In this document: one piece after another, positions 8,681 to 23,157 of the stretch
How the letters are laid out: every line of letters begins with the position of its first letter
Numbering within the stretch: the first letter of the stretch is position 1
DNA from: Streptomyces composti
GTDB taxonomy: Bacteria > Actinomycetota > Actinomycetes > Streptomycetales > Streptomycetaceae
Length of the DNA: 64,000 bases
Assembly (NCBI RefSeq): GCF_012034205.1
Contig: NZ_JAATEM010000015.1
Location: 109,922 to 173,921 of the forward strand
Reading direction: 5' to 3'
Notes under the pieces: generated by a model
The model's database searches: none
Told to the model about the DNA's origin: nothing
What the model saw: the letters and a program-made list of their open reading frames with translations, nothing else
Translations under genes and position numbers: made by a program

Positions 8681-8759
8681 TCCGTACTCGTCCCGGCCCG
8701 GCCGCCCTCACCAGCGGGGCTGCCGGGCCTTCCCCTGCCGCAGACCTCCCGTGCATGCC

Positions 8760-8793
8760 GAAGACCCCCGGCCCGTTCGGGCCGGGGGTCTTC
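8760..8793. terminator. Bidirectional terminator before tRNA-Ile
   Basis: A perfect 15-bp stem (gaagacccccggccc / gggccgggggtcttc) with a 4-nt loop sits between the convergent lipoprotein and tRNA-Ile genes. It starts a few bases past the tRNA 3' end and so can stop both transcripts. Confidence 0.85.
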
Positions 8794-8797
8794 GTGC

Positions 8798-8874
8798 TGG
8801 TGGGGCTAACAGGATTTGAACCTGTGGCCTCATCCTTATCAGGGATGCGCTCTAACCAACTGAGCTATAGCCCC
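8798..8874 (-). tRNA. tRNA-Ile (anticodon GAT), CCA encoded
   Basis: Minus strand: acceptor GGGGCTA/TAGCCCC, D-arm GCTC..GAGC, anticodon stem CATCC/GGATG with loop CTGATAA (GAT), T-arm ACAGG-TTCAAAT-CCTGT, then A-CCA. Unlike tRNA-Ala nearby, the 3' CCA is genomically encoded. Confidence 0.96.
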
Positions 8875-8973
8875 GCCGCGCTCTGCGGTGTGTGTCCCGC
8901 GCGCTGACCCCTGAAGATTAGCGCACGAGAGGGGGAGTCCCAAAATCGGTTACCCGGGGCCCGCCGGAGCGGG

Positions 8974-9699
8974 CTACTCGTCCTCCGCCAGGGTCAGCTC
9001 GACGCCGCCCACGAAGCCCGCGGAGAGGTTGTAGATGAAGGCGCCCAGCGTCGCCAGGGCCGTGGCCAGGACGACGTCGATGACCGCGATGATCGTGGTG
9101 AACAGCAGCACGTTCGGCAGCGACAGGAAGGCCTGCAGGTCGAAGCCGTTCGACTCGTTGGAGCCCGTCGCCTCGGAGATGGTGCCGCCGACGGTCGAGA
9201 AGACGCCCATGGCGTCCATCACCATCCACAGCACGGCGGAGGCCACGATCGTGCAGATGCCCAGCGCGATGGAGAGCAGGAAGCTGACCTTCATGACCGA
9301 CCAGGGATCGGCCTTGGCCACGCGCAGCCGGGCCTTGCGCACGCGCGGGGTGGTGGTCGCACCGGTACGCGGGCGCCGTACGGCGCCGGCCGGTCCGGGC
9401 TGCGCCGGGTAGGCCTGCGGCGGGTGGTAGGGCCCCGCCGGCTGCTGCGGCCGCTCCCCGGGCAGTGGTGAGGCCGCCTGAGCGGCGGCGCCCTGGTTCG
9501 GCGCGGCCTGCGGGCCTCGGCTGTCCGTCACCGTTCCCCCCTGGGATGGCTGTGGATTCGGCGAGGAGTCGTTCGCGGGCACCTTCACCGGCTTCAGATT
9601 GGTCGTGTGCGGGTCGGGTGCCTGCGCGGCGGAGCCACGGCCACCGCCGTCCGTTCCCCTGCTGGTACCGGTCGGACCGGTGCCCGTGGCTCCGCTCAC
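8974..9699 (-). CDS. DUF3566 domain membrane protein (downstream of gyrA)
   Basis: 241 residues from GTG 9699. The N-terminal ~125 residues are disordered and rich in Gly, Pro, Gln and Ala. The C-terminal DUF3566 domain carries two membrane helices (SFLLSIALGICTIVASAVLW and LLFTTIIAVIDVVLATALATL) around a predicted extracytoplasmic loop, ending VGGVELTLAEDE. The same gene follows gyrA in mycobacteria (Rv0007 type). Only 18 bp separate it from the gyrA stop, so it is probably co-transcribed with gyrB-gyrA. Function unknown. Confidence 0.88.
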   Translation of the reverse strand: MSGATGTGPTGTSRGTDGGGRGSAAQAPDPHTTNLKPVKVPANDSSPNPQPSQGGTVTDSRGPQAAPNQGAAAQAASPLPGERPQQPAGPYHPPQAYPAQPGPAGAVRRPRTGATTTPRVRKARLRVAKADPWSVMKVSFLLSIALGICTIVASAVLWMVMDAMGVFSTVGGTISEATGSNESNGFDLQAFLSLPNVLLFTTIIAVIDVVLATALATLGAFIYNLSAGFVGGVELTLAEDE

Positions 9700-9717
9700 G
9701 CTGACTCACTCCTCGTG

Positions 9718-12300
<2,583 letters not shown>

Positions 12301-12342
12301 TGCTGGTGAAGGTCCTTCCGGGTGCGGTCAGCTGAGACCGAC

Positions 12343-14860
<2,518 letters not shown>

Positions 14861-15433
14861 CTAGCCGTAGGTGTCGCCGGGGCCGGTGCTGCCCGGGGCG
14901 CGGAGGGGGCCGTAGCGGCGGGTGGGGGCGCTGGGGCCGTTGACCCTGATCAGGCGGACCGTGCCGTGGCCCAGGTCCTCGTTGAGCCGGGCGACCAGGG
15001 TGGGGGCGAGCAGCCGGAGATTGGTCGCCCAGGCCGTGGAGTCGCACCGGACGAACAGCACTCGCTCGTCCTCGTCGTACCGCTCGGGCTCGCAGTGCTT
15101 GGCCACGTCCTCGCCGACGATCTCTGGCCAGCGGCCCATCACTCCGCCCACCGCGGCCGGGGCCTCCCAGCCGCGCTCCGCGATCAGCCGGTTGATCGCC
15201 GGGCCCAGCGCCATCGGGTCGCGCCGGTCGGTGCGCGCGCCGGAGCGCAGGCCGCCGCCGCGGCGCGCCTGCTGCTTCTGCTGCGCCGCCTCGCCCCGGG
15301 CGCGCGCCGCCTCCCTGGCCGCGCGCAGCGCCACCCGCGCCAGATCGACACCGGAGGGCTCGGGTGTGCTGCCGGGTTTCTTCGTGCCGTCCGGGCGGTC
15401 CGTGCCGCTCCGGGGCGTCTCGGGCCCGGTCAT
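14861..15433 (-). CDS. DUF721 (DciA-like) protein
   Basis: 190 residues. An Ala/Arg/Gln-rich N-terminus (about 30-60) precedes a DUF721 domain (about 75-165: [52 protein letters not shown]). DUF721 proteins include DciA, which helps load or operate the DnaB helicase in bacteria lacking DnaC/DnaI; no dnaC or dnaI is visible here. The start overlaps the recF stop by 4 bp (ATGA), indicating translational coupling. The order recF-DUF721-gyrB matches M. tuberculosis (Rv0004). Confidence 0.88.
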   Translation of the reverse strand: MTGPETPRSGTDRPDGTKKPGSTPEPSGVDLARVALRAAREAARARGEAAQQKQQARRGGGLRSGARTDRRDPMALGPAINRLIAERGWEAPAAVGGVMGRWPEIVGEDVAKHCEPERYDEDERVLFVRCDSTAWATNLRLLAPTLVARLNEDLGHGTVRLIRVNGPSAPTRRYGPLRAPGSTGPGDTYG

Positions 15434-16551
15434 ACGCGCTCCACCGTCCCCTCGGCCACGGCGAAGCGCGCCCCGGACAGCACATGGGGGACGTCGTCGT
15501 CGACGGCCGCGGTCACCAGGACCTGCTCACCGGGCGCCACCAGCTCGGCCAGGCGCTCACGGCGGCGGGTGTCCAGCTCGGCGAAGACGTCGTCGAGCAC
15601 CAGCACCGGCTCGTTGCCCTCGGCGCGCAGCAGGTCGTAGGAGGCCAGGCGCAGCGCCAGGGCGTAGGACCAGGACTCGCCGTGGGAGGCGTAGCCCTTG
15701 GCGGGCATCTGGCCCAGCTTGAGCAGCAGGTCGTCGCGGTGCGGGCCGACCAGCGTGACGCCCCGCTCGATCTCCTGCTTGCGGGACTCGGCGAGCGCGG
15801 CCAGCAGCTGTTCGAAGAGGTCCTCGCGGGTGTGCGCCTCGCCGGGTGCGGACGCCTTGTACTCGAGCGCCACCGGTCCGCCGCCGGGCGCCAGCTGCTC
15901 GTACGCCTTGTCGGTCAGCGGCTGCACCGCGGCGATCAAATCCAGGCGCTGGGCGAGCAGCTCGGCGCCGGCCCGGGCGAGGTGCTGGTCCCAGACGTCG
16001 AGGGTGGACAGGTCCATGGTCCGGCCGCCGTGCCGGCGGGCCAGCGCGGCCGACTTCAGCAGGGTGTTGCGCTGCTTGAGCACCCGGTCGTAGTCGGAGC
16101 GCACCCCGGCCATGCGCGGGGAGCGAGCGGTGATCAGCTCGTCCAGGAACCGGCGCCGCTCGCCGGGATCCCCCTTCACCAGGGCGAGGTCCTCCGGCGC
16201 GAACAGCACGGTGCGCACGATGCCGAGCACGTCCCGCGGCCTGACCTGCGCGGACCGGTTGATGCGGGCGCGGTTGGCCCGGCCCGGGTTCAGCTCCAGC
16301 TCCACCAGCTGCTGCCGTTCGCCCTGGCGCACCTGGGCCCGGATGATCGCGCGGTCGGCGCCCATCCGCACCAGGGGGGCGTCGGAGGAGACCCGGTGGC
16401 TGCCGAGGGTGGCGAGATAGCCGACCGCCTCGACCAGGTTCGTCTTGCCCTGCCCGTTCGGGCCGACGAACGCCGTCACCCCCGGGTCGAGCGGGACCTC
16501 GACCCGGGGATAGGAGCGGAAGTCGGCCAGCGACAGATGCGTGACGTGCAT
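15430..16551 (-). CDS. recF: DNA repair/replication ATPase RecF
   Basis: 373 residues, usual length. Walker A GPNGQGKT is at 30-37, and the Walker B/D-loop segment [13 protein letters not shown] lies near the C-terminus. The ABC signature region reads [17 protein letters not shown] rather than the common S-x-GQQ form. I believe this is a Streptomyces-lineage variant, but have not checked it. RecF helps load RecA at gaps and collapsed forks. It is coupled to the DUF721 gene by a 4-bp overlap. Confidence 0.96.
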   Translation of the reverse strand: MHVTHLSLADFRSYPRVEVPLDPGVTAFVGPNGQGKTNLVEAVGYLATLGSHRVSSDAPLVRMGADRAIIRAQVRQGERQQLVELELNPGRANRARINRSAQVRPRDVLGIVRTVLFAPEDLALVKGDPGERRRFLDELITARSPRMAGVRSDYDRVLKQRNTLLKSAALARRHGGRTMDLSTLDVWDQHLARAGAELLAQRLDLIAAVQPLTDKAYEQLAPGGGPVALEYKASAPGEAHTREDLFEQLLAALAESRKQEIERGVTLVGPHRDDLLLKLGQMPAKGYASHGESWSYALALRLASYDLLRAEGNEPVLVLDDVFAELDTRRRERLAELVAPGEQVLVTAAVDDDVPHVLSGARFAVAEGTVERV

Positions 16552-16638
16552 GGTCGTTCGCCGGCCTCCCGGTATCTCTGGGCGGTTGTGTGCTCCGTCA
16601 CCTCGGCGGTGACGGACCGCTTCCTGCCTGCCGTGTTG

Positions 16639-17514
16639 CTACTTCTTCTCGACCGCGTGGCCGCCGAACTGGTTGCGCAGCGCCGCGATCATCTTCATCT
16701 GGGGCGAGTCCTCCTGACGCGAGGCGAACCGCGCGAACAGCGAGGCGGTGATCGCCGGCAGCGGGACCGCGTTGTCGATCGCGGCCTCCACGGTCCAGCG
16801 TCCCTCACCGGAGTCCTGTGCATAACCCCGGAGCCCGTCCAGGTGCTCGTCCTCGTCCAGCGCCTTCACCGCGAGGTCGAGCAGCCAGGAGCGGATGACC
16901 GTGCCCTCCTGCCAGGAGCGGAAGACCTCCCGGACGTCCGTCACGGAGTCCACACTCTCCAGCAGCTCCCAGCCCTCGGCGTAGGCCTGCATCATCGCGT
17001 ACTCGATGCCGTTGTGGACCATCTTCGCGAAGTGGCCGGCGCCGACCTTGCCCGCGTGCACCGAGCCGAAGTCGCCCTCCGGCTTGAGCGCGTCGAAGAC
17101 CGGCTGCACCTTGGCGACGTTCTCCTTGTCGCCGCCGTACATCAGCGCGTAGCCGTTCTCCAGGCCCCAGACGCCGCCGGAGACACCGCAGTCGACGAAA
17201 CCTATGCCCTTGGCGGCCAGCTCCTCGGCGTGCCTCTCGTCGTCCGTCCAGCGGGAGTTGCCGCCGTCCACCACGACGTCGCCGGGCTCCAGCAGCTCGC
17301 CCAGCCGGTCGATGGTCGACTGGGTGGGCTCGCCGGCCGGGACCATCACCCACACCACTCGCGGGGCGGCGAGCTTGCCCACAAGCTCCTCGAGGCTGTG
17401 GACATCGGCGAGTTCCGGGTTGCGGTCGTATCCGTAGACGGTGTGGCCGGCGCGGCGGATCCGCTCCCGCATGTTGCCGCCCATCTTGCCGAGGCCGACG
17501 AGACCGAGCTCCAT
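16639..17514 (-). CDS. gnd: 6-phosphogluconate dehydrogenase, short decarboxylating type
   Basis: 291 residues, the length of the short (about 300 aa, often NAD-preferring) 6PGDH class rather than the 470-residue form. The Rossmann motif GLGKMGGNM is at 7-15; the substrate signature includes VVDGGNSRWTDD and GHFAKMVHNGIEYAMMQA (catalytic Lys and Asn). It converts 6-phosphogluconate to ribulose 5-phosphate and CO2. It lies between dnaN and recF, a regular place for it in actinomycetes, with no obvious functional tie. Confidence 0.94.
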   Translation of the reverse strand: MELGLVGLGKMGGNMRERIRRAGHTVYGYDRNPELADVHSLEELVGKLAAPRVVWVMVPAGEPTQSTIDRLGELLEPGDVVVDGGNSRWTDDERHAEELAAKGIGFVDCGVSGGVWGLENGYALMYGGDKENVAKVQPVFDALKPEGDFGSVHAGKVGAGHFAKMVHNGIEYAMMQAYAEGWELLESVDSVTDVREVFRSWQEGTVIRSWLLDLAVKALDEDEHLDGLRGYAQDSGEGRWTVEAAIDNAVPLPAITASLFARFASRQEDSPQMKMIAALRNQFGGHAVEKK

Positions 17515-17656
17515 CAGATGAGTTCCTTAGGTTGCGACGTGACGTGACGGCACGGGTGTGCCGCGGCACTGACGTACCGCCCCGAGCCTAAACCCGGACG
17601 CTCACGCACATCTGTGGGCATAGGCGCTCATCCGCACACGCCCTCACCTGCGGTTT

Positions 17657-17676
17657 CTCTCCACATCTGTGGACAG
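17657..17676. promoter_or_regulatory. DnaA-box pair between dnaN and gnd
   Basis: ctctccaca (17657-17665, plus) and tgtggacag (17668-17676, minus) face each other across 2 bases. Both are close to the TTGTCCACA consensus. They lie just past the dnaN stop, outside the main oriC cluster. Confidence 0.55.
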
Positions 17677-17706
17677 CCGGACGCCGTCCGCGACCGGGGA
17701 CGGGTC

Positions 17707-18837
17707 TCAGCCGCTCAGGCGCACCGGCATGATCAGGTACTTGTAGGCCTCGTCGGCCTCCGCGTCCACCGCCGGGCGGCCGCTGAGCAGCGCCGGCTTG
17801 GTCGACGTGGTGAACGACAGCTGGGCCACCGGCGCGTCGATGGCGCTCAGGCCGTCCAGCAGGAACGTCGGGTTGAAGGCGATCGAGATGTCGTCGCCCT
17901 CCAGCTGGGCGTCGACCCTTTCCACAGCCTGTGCGTCGTCGCTGGAGCCGGCCTCCAGGATGAGCACACCCTGCTCGAAGCTCAGCCGCACCGGGGTGTT
18001 GCGCTCGGCGACCAGCGACACGCGCTTGACGGCCTCCACGAAGGGGGCGGTCTCGATCACGGCGACGCTGTTGAACTCCGTCGGGAAGAGCGTGCGGTAC
18101 TTGGGCAGGTCGCCCTCGAGCAGCCGCGTGGTGGTGCGGCGGCCGGCGCCCTCGAAACCGATCAGGCCCTCGCCCGCGCCCGAGCCGGACAGCGCCAGGG
18201 TGACCTGGTCACCGCTGGTCAGCGACTTGGCGGTGTCGAGCAGCGTCTTGGCGGGCACCAGGGCGACCGCGGAGGCGTCCGGGTTCTCCGGCTTCCACAG
18301 GAACTCGCGGACCGCGAAGCGGTAGCGGTCGGTGGACGCCAGCGTCACCGTGTCGCCCTCGATCTCGATGCGCACACCCGTGAGCACCGGAAGCGTGTCG
18401 TCCCGGCCGGCGGCGATGGCGACCTGCTGGACCGCGGAGGCGAAGACCTCGCCGGGGACCGTGCCCGTCGCGTTCGGCATCTGCGGCAGGGCCGGGTACT
18501 CCTCCACAGGCAGCGTGTGGAGGGTGAACCGGGAGGAGCCGCAGACCACCGTCGCCCGTACACCGTCTGTGGAAATCTCCACCGGGCGGTTGGGGAGGGC
18601 GCGCGAGATGTCGGCGAGCAGGCGGCCGGAGACCAGGACCGTGCCCTCCTCCTCGACCTCGGCCTCGACGGACACCCGCGCGGAGACCTCGTAGTCGAAG
18701 CTGGACAGGCTCAGCTGGCCGTCCTCCGCCTTCAGCAGGAGGCCGGCGAGGACAGGCGCCGGCGGACGGGCCGGAAGGCTGCGCGCCGCCCAGGCCACTG
18801 CCTCCGCGAGTACGTCGCGTTCCACCCGGATCTTCAC
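17707..18837 (-). CDS. dnaN: DNA polymerase III beta sliding clamp
   Basis: 376 residues from GTG 18837 (VKIRVERDVLAEAVAWAARS). Three repeated clamp domains are recognisable: SLPARPPAPVLAGLLL in domain 1, AAGRDDTLPVLTGVRIE in domain 2 and the C-terminal YLIMPVRLSG that closes the partner-binding pocket. The dimeric ring tethers Pol III and other enzymes to DNA. It is the first gene on the gyrase side of oriC and is transcribed away from it. Confidence 0.98.
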   Translation of the reverse strand: MKIRVERDVLAEAVAWAARSLPARPPAPVLAGLLLKAEDGQLSLSSFDYEVSARVSVEAEVEEEGTVLVSGRLLADISRALPNRPVEISTDGVRATVVCGSSRFTLHTLPVEEYPALPQMPNATGTVPGEVFASAVQQVAIAAGRDDTLPVLTGVRIEIEGDTVTLASTDRYRFAVREFLWKPENPDASAVALVPAKTLLDTAKSLTSGDQVTLALSGSGAGEGLIGFEGAGRRTTTRLLEGDLPKYRTLFPTEFNSVAVIETAPFVEAVKRVSLVAERNTPVRLSFEQGVLILEAGSSDDAQAVERVDAQLEGDDISIAFNPTFLLDGLSAIDAPVAQLSFTTSTKPALLSGRPAVDAEADEAYKYLIMPVRLSG

Positions 18838-19877
18838 TGTTGCCGCCTCCTGCTGTTGCCGGCGCTTGTCGCCCTGCTTCGGCTTCGTCGTCTGACTCGG
18901 TGTCGTGAGCCCCGGGGTGGGGAAGGACACCGGGGACCAGTCTGACGCACCGCACTGACAGTAGGTGCCCCTCGGGGTCAAGTCGTGACGAGGGACGGTC
19001 GGGGCCGAGAGAGCGAGTTGTGCACAGGTCCCGCTTCGAAACGAATTCCCCGCTCTCTCTGGTTGGGGGTAGTAGTAGGGCCTGTGGATACCGTGGATAA
19101 CCTCGTTTACGCAGGTCAGCGGCGGGTTTTTGTCCACGGGACCTGTGGGCGGGGTCCGTGGACAACTCGGGCCCTCTGTGGAGAACGGAAAGTTCTGCAC
19201 AGTCCGTGCACAGGCAGGGGCGAGTTCTCCCCAGAGTCGTCCCCAGTTTCGGCGCCCTTTCCCACAGCCCCTCTCGGCAGCCTGATGTGACGGCTTTCAC
19301 TCGACACGGTGAGAGGGCGCGTCAGGTTGCCGAACAGTGGACAGTGATGTGGAGAACCCGGTGAACTCTGGGGACAACGGCCCGCAGCCTGTGGGTTGTC
19401 CGTGGACAACTCGGTGCACAGGGTGTGGATCAACTCCTCGTCCACAGGCTGTGGAGATCCGTTGTCCACGGATCCACAACCGGCTGATCTGGGCAGACGG
19501 GTCCGGGGCCGGGGCTGCTGTGGACAAGATCGGGACAACTTCTCGGTCCCCAGGATGTGGACGGGAAAAAGTCGCCGAATCTGTGGAGAGAGGCCGTAAC
19601 CGGGCCGTTAATCGAACAGCGGGAGACCGGCGGAGAAGGGCACGGAGAACGCCGCGGAGCCTCGGGGACGAGGAGCCGAGCCTCGGGGAAGAGAAAAGGG
19701 CGCCCCCGGAGCTTTCCCGGGAGCGCCCTGCGCGAGGTGTCTCGTGGCCGTGCAAGGCGTGGGCGTGAGACGGGGAGCCGAGGCCGTGGCGTGGGCGTGG
19801 GCCGTACGCCGGGACCCGAGGCCGTGGGCGTGGCCGGGAGCCGAGGCGTGGGCGCCGCAGCAGCAGCCTGCCCGTCG
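18838..19877. other. oriC: Chromosomal replication origin oriC
   Basis: 1040-bp non-coding gap between dnaN and dnaA (both minus strand). I count about 18 DnaA-box-like 9-mers in both orientations. Clear ones: 19018 (ttgtgcaca), 19130 and 19462 (ttgtccacg), 19438 (tcgtccaca) on plus; 19157, 19177, 19348, 19401, 19450, 19519 (tgtggacaa, perfect), 19556 and 19582 on minus. Weaker ones lie at 19083, 19092, 19193, 19204, 19424 and 19470. They are clustered between 19018 and 19590, with 19396-19409 (ttgtccgtggacaa) a palindromic overlap. The number and layout resemble S. lividans/S. coelicolor oriC, which has 19 boxes. Short ORFs here are chance. Confidence 0.97.
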
Positions 19878-21854
19878 TCAGCCGGCCTTGATGCGGTTGG
19901 TGAGCTCGGTGACCTGGTTGTAGATGGAGCGCCGCTCGGCCATCAGGTTGCGGATCTTCCGGTCGGCGTGCATCACCGTGGTGTGGTCACGGCCGCCGAA
20001 CAGCGCACCGATCTTCGGCAGCGACAGATCCGTCAGCTCCCGGCACAGATACATGGCGATCTGGCGGGCGGTGACCAGCTGGCGGCCGCGCGAGCTGCCG
20101 CACAGGTCCTCGACCGTGAGCCCGAAGTAGTCGGCGGTCGCGCTCATGATCGCCGTCGAGGTGATCTCGGGCGTGGCGTCGTCGCCGCCCGGGATCAGGT
20201 CCTTCAGGACGATCTCGGTCAGCCCCAGGTCCACCGGCTGCCGGTTGAGCGAGGCGAACGCCGTCACCCGGATCAGCGCGCCCTCCAGCTCCCGGATGTT
20301 CCGCGAGATGCGGGAGGCGATGAACTCCAGCACCTCCGGCGGGGCGTTGAGCTGCTCCTGCACCGCCTTCTTGCGCAGGATCGCGATGCGGGTCTCCAGC
20401 TCGGGCGGCTGGACGTCGGTGATCAGACCCCACTCGAAACGGTTCCGCAGCCGGTCCTCCAGCGTCACCAGCTGCTTGGGGGGCCGGTCGCTGGAGAGCA
20501 CGATCTGCTTGTTGGCGTTGTGCAGCGTGTTGAAGGTGTGGAAGAACTCCTCCTGCGTCGACTCCTTGTCCGCCAGGAACTGGATGTCGTCGACCAGCAG
20601 GATGTCCATCTCGCGGTAGCGCTTGCGGAAGCTGTCGCCCTTGCCGTCCCGGATGGAGTTGATGAACTCGTTGGTGAACTCCTCCGAGCTGACGTACCGC
20701 ACCCGCGTGCCCGGGTAGAGGCTGCGCGCGTAGTGCCCGATCGCGTGCAGCAGATGGGTCTTGCCGAGCCCCGACTCCCCGTAGATGAACAGGGGGTTGT
20801 ACGCCTTCGCCGGCGCCTCGGCGACGGCCACCGCGGCGGCGTGCGCGAAGCGGTTGGACGCGCCGATGACGAAGGTGTCGAAGAGGTACTTCGGGTTCAG
20901 GCGGGCGGTGGGCTCACCGGGACCGGGCGCGGGTGCGGGCTGCGCCGCCAGCGGGCCGGGTGCTCCGGTGGTCGGCAGGTTCGGGCCGACGGGGCCGCCG
21001 CGGTGGACGTGCCCGGAACCGGGCGGGGGCTCGGGCAGCTCGCGGCGCGCGGCATCCCGCTGCTCGTAGTCGCCGCGGTCACCACGGTCGTAGTCGCCGC
21101 GGTCGTAGTCGGCCCGCTCGTACTCACCCCGTGTGCCGTCGTAGTCGGAGCGCTGCGGATCGTAGCCGGGGCGCTCCGGCGGCTGCGGGCGGTAGTCCTG
21201 CCCGTAGTCCTGGGAGGAGGGTCCGCCGGAGTAGCTCTCCTGGCCCGGCGAGGCGTACGGGTCGCGGTCGGGGAAGCCGAGCCGCTGCTGCTGCCAGCTG
21301 TACTCGTCCTGGGCCGGCCGCGGCCAGGAGCCGGGCTCCGGGCGCTGGTACTCCGAGGGGTAGGCGGGACGCGCGGTGGGCAGGTCGTCGCCGGAAGGGT
21401 GCTGCTCGGCACGGCGGCGGCCGTAGGGGTCGTAGCCGCCGTAGCCGCTGTCGTACTGATCGCGCTGATCGCGCTCCGGACGGTCGCCACGGTCCTGCTG
21501 CTCCGGGCGCGCGGCCGGGAGCTCGGGCTCCTCGTAACGCGGCTGGGGCCGGGGCGCCGGGGGTGCCGGGGGTTCGCCCGCGGAGTCGTCGACGGTGATC
21601 GCGATCCGGATGGGGCGCCCGCACTCGCGGCTCAGGCTCTCGCTGACCACCGGGGCGAGCCGCCCCTCGAGCACGTTCTTGGCGAACTCGTTCGGTACCG
21701 CGAGCAGTGCCGTGTCGGCGACGAGGGCCAGGGGCTGGCAGCGCCGGATCCAGTGCTCGTCCTTCGCCTCGACTCCTTGGCCGCGACCCTCGCCGAGGAG
21801 CTGCTCCAGTACACGTGGCCACACTGCGGCAAGATCGGCAGGTACGTCAGCCAC
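19878..21854 (-). CDS. dnaA: Chromosomal replication initiator DnaA
   Basis: 658 residues from GTG 21854, much longer than the ~450-470 of most DnaA because domain II is a ~230-residue disordered segment (about 91-318) rich in Tyr, Asp, Arg, Pro and Gly, with [18 protein letters not shown] repeats. This is the normal Streptomyces form. Domain I covers 1-85; AAA+ domain III has Walker A GESGLGKT (359-366) and Walker B LLVDDIQF (419-426); domain IV ends with the DnaA-box-reading motif [10 protein letters not shown] (about 621-630). It opens oriC and recruits the helicase. Two DnaA boxes lie upstream at 21990-22010, consistent with autoregulation. Confidence 0.98.
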   Translation of the reverse strand: MADVPADLAAVWPRVLEQLLGEGRGQGVEAKDEHWIRRCQPLALVADTALLAVPNEFAKNVLEGRLAPVVSESLSRECGRPIRIAITVDDSAGEPPAPPAPRPQPRYEEPELPAARPEQQDRGDRPERDQRDQYDSGYGGYDPYGRRRAEQHPSGDDLPTARPAYPSEYQRPEPGSWPRPAQDEYSWQQQRLGFPDRDPYASPGQESYSGGPSSQDYGQDYRPQPPERPGYDPQRSDYDGTRGEYERADYDRGDYDRGDRGDYEQRDAARRELPEPPPGSGHVHRGGPVGPNLPTTGAPGPLAAQPAPAPGPGEPTARLNPKYLFDTFVIGASNRFAHAAAVAVAEAPAKAYNPLFIYGESGLGKTHLLHAIGHYARSLYPGTRVRYVSSEEFTNEFINSIRDGKGDSFRKRYREMDILLVDDIQFLADKESTQEEFFHTFNTLHNANKQIVLSSDRPPKQLVTLEDRLRNRFEWGLITDVQPPELETRIAILRKKAVQEQLNAPPEVLEFIASRISRNIRELEGALIRVTAFASLNRQPVDLGLTEIVLKDLIPGGDDATPEITSTAIMSATADYFGLTVEDLCGSSRGRQLVTARQIAMYLCRELTDLSLPKIGALFGGRDHTTVMHADRKIRNLMAERRSIYNQVTELTNRIKAG

Positions 21855-21989
21855 AGGGCACGCTCTCTCACAGGTCCCTCGAACGTGTGATTCGGGGACG
21901 GGTCGGGATGTAAAGGGGATGGTCGAGTGACAAGGGAACGAATGGGAGTTCAGTCACGGTAGTCAGGGCGGCCCGTGCGGTTCAAGTTG

Positions 21990-22010
21990 TTGTCCCCAGC
22001 CTGTGGACAA
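21990..22010. promoter_or_regulatory. DnaA-box pair upstream of dnaA
   Basis: ttgtcccca (21990-21998) and the perfect minus-strand box tgtggacaa (22002-22010) face each other 3 bp apart, about 140 bp upstream of the dnaA start. Two DnaA boxes in the dnaA promoter mediate autorepression in Streptomyces; the same role is inferred here. Confidence 0.8.
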
Positions 22011-22032
22011 GTGTCTCCCGCCGGGCGCTGGT

Positions 22033-22062
22033 TTGACCGAATGGCGCAGCCGCGCGTACCGT
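22033..22062 (+). promoter_or_regulatory. Candidate promoter of rpmH-rnpA
   Basis: TTGACC (22033-22038), 18-bp spacer, TACCGT (22057-22062): a good vegetative-sigma match pointing at rpmH, giving a leader of about 185 nt. Confidence 0.5.
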
Positions 22063-22252
22063 AACCAGGTCGAGTTGTCGATGGCTGCTGCCGCCTGCCT
22101 CCGATGGGCAAAGATCACGTCCCCGCCACTGCGGGGGTGAACCACGGTGATCGGTCAGCGGTGCACTGGGGCGTAACGCGAGCTACTCGTGGGCGCACGG
22201 TGACAGCCAAGGCGGCACCCCGCAATTACCGATTCTTTTCTGGAGCCCCCGA

Positions 22253-22390
22253 GTGAGCAAGCGCACCTTCCAGCCGAACAACCGTCGCCGCGCCAAGACC
22301 CACGGCTTCCGGCTGCGGATGCGCACCCGTGCCGGCCGCGCGATTCTCGCGTCCCGCCGCAGCAAGGGTCGCGCCCGTCTGTCCGCCTGA
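22253..22390 (+). CDS. rpmH: 50S ribosomal protein L34
   Basis: 45 residues from GTG 22253 ([20 protein letters not shown]...), the universal short Arg/Lys-rich L34 with [15 protein letters not shown] and a final [11 protein letters not shown]. Part of the large ribosomal subunit. It lies 22 bp upstream of rnpA, as in nearly all bacteria. Confidence 0.97.
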   Translation: MSKRTFQPNNRRRAKTHGFRLRMRTRAGRAILASRRSKGRARLSA

Positions 22391-22411
22391 TACCGGTCAG
22401 GTCATGACGTC

Positions 22412-22783
22412 GTGCTGCCCTCCGAGAACCGGCTGAGGCGGCGCGAGGACTTCGCGACTGCGGTACGACGAGGCCGCCGGGCCGGACGCCAGCACCTCGT
22501 CGTGCACCTTCGTAGCGGTGCCAAGGACCCGCATGCGCCTGGGGAGAGCGCTCCCCCGGTGCGTGCGGGTTTCGTCGTGAGCAAGGCCGTGGGCGGAGCC
22601 GTCGTCCGCAACAAGGTGAAGCGCAGGCTTCGCCATCTGATGCGGGACCGGATCGCCCAGTTGCCCCCCGGTAGCCTGGTAGTCGTACGCGCGCTGCCCG
22701 GAGCGGGTGGCGCCGACCAAGCCCAGCTGGCCCGAGACCTGGACGCCGCCCTTCAGCGGCTCCTGGGAGGGGGCACGAGATGA
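22412..22783 (+). CDS. rnpA: Ribonuclease P protein component
   Basis: 123 residues from GTG 22412 ([20 protein letters not shown]). The family RNR motif appears as [15 protein letters not shown] around residues 68-82, preceded by [11 protein letters not shown]. It binds RNase P RNA and assists 5' maturation of tRNAs. It overlaps yidD by 4 bp (ATGA), showing coupled translation. Confidence 0.96.
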   Translation: MLPSENRLRRREDFATAVRRGRRAGRQHLVVHLRSGAKDPHAPGESAPPVRAGFVVSKAVGGAVVRNKVKRRLRHLMRDRIAQLPPGSLVVVRALPGAGGADQAQLARDLDAALQRLLGGGTR

Positions 22784-23154
22784 AGTACCCGCTGCTGGCC
22801 CTGATCAAGCTCTACCAGTGGACGATCAGTCCGCTGCTGGGGCCGGTCTGCAAGTACTACCCGTCGTGCTCCCACTACGGCTACACGGCCATCGACCGGC
22901 ACGGTGCCGTCAAGGGCACAGCACTCACGGCCTGGCGCATCCTGCGGTGCAACCCGTGGTCGCTGGGCGGTGTGGACCATGTCCCGCCGCGCAAGCGTCC
23001 GCGGTGGCACGAAATGCTGCGTAACGCCTGGCGTGCACGCAAGGGCGGGCCCTCCGCCGCCGAACCGGCCACCGAAGGACAGACCGCCCCCGCAAGTCCG
23101 ACGAGTCCTTCGAGCCCGGCCGCAGAGACCTCGTCCCATGCCCAAGGAGCATGA
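22780..23154 (+). CDS. yidD: Membrane protein insertion efficiency factor YidD
   Basis: 124 residues. The YidD signature is complete: [39 protein letters not shown], then [18 protein letters not shown]. The C-terminal 40 residues are a variable Ala/Pro/Ser tail. It is a small membrane-associated protein aiding YidC-dependent insertion. It sits between rnpA (4-bp overlap) and yidC (3-bp gap), so all are one operon. Confidence 0.95.
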   Translation: MKYPLLALIKLYQWTISPLLGPVCKYYPSCSHYGYTAIDRHGAVKGTALTAWRILRCNPWSLGGVDHVPPRKRPRWHEMLRNAWRARKGGPSAAEPATEGQTAPASPTSPSSPAAETSSHAQGA

Positions 23155-23157
23155 TTA

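Larger units (their letters stand above)
21855..22252. other. Divergent dnaA / rpmH promoter region
   Basis: 398 bases with no gene. It holds the DnaA-box pair (21990-22010), an rpmH promoter candidate (22033-22062) and long untranslated leaders for both genes. Confidence 0.7.

Noticed and set aside
19337..19768. 143-codon ORF inside oriC
   Set aside because: Overlaps the densest DnaA-box cluster and has no protein-like features.
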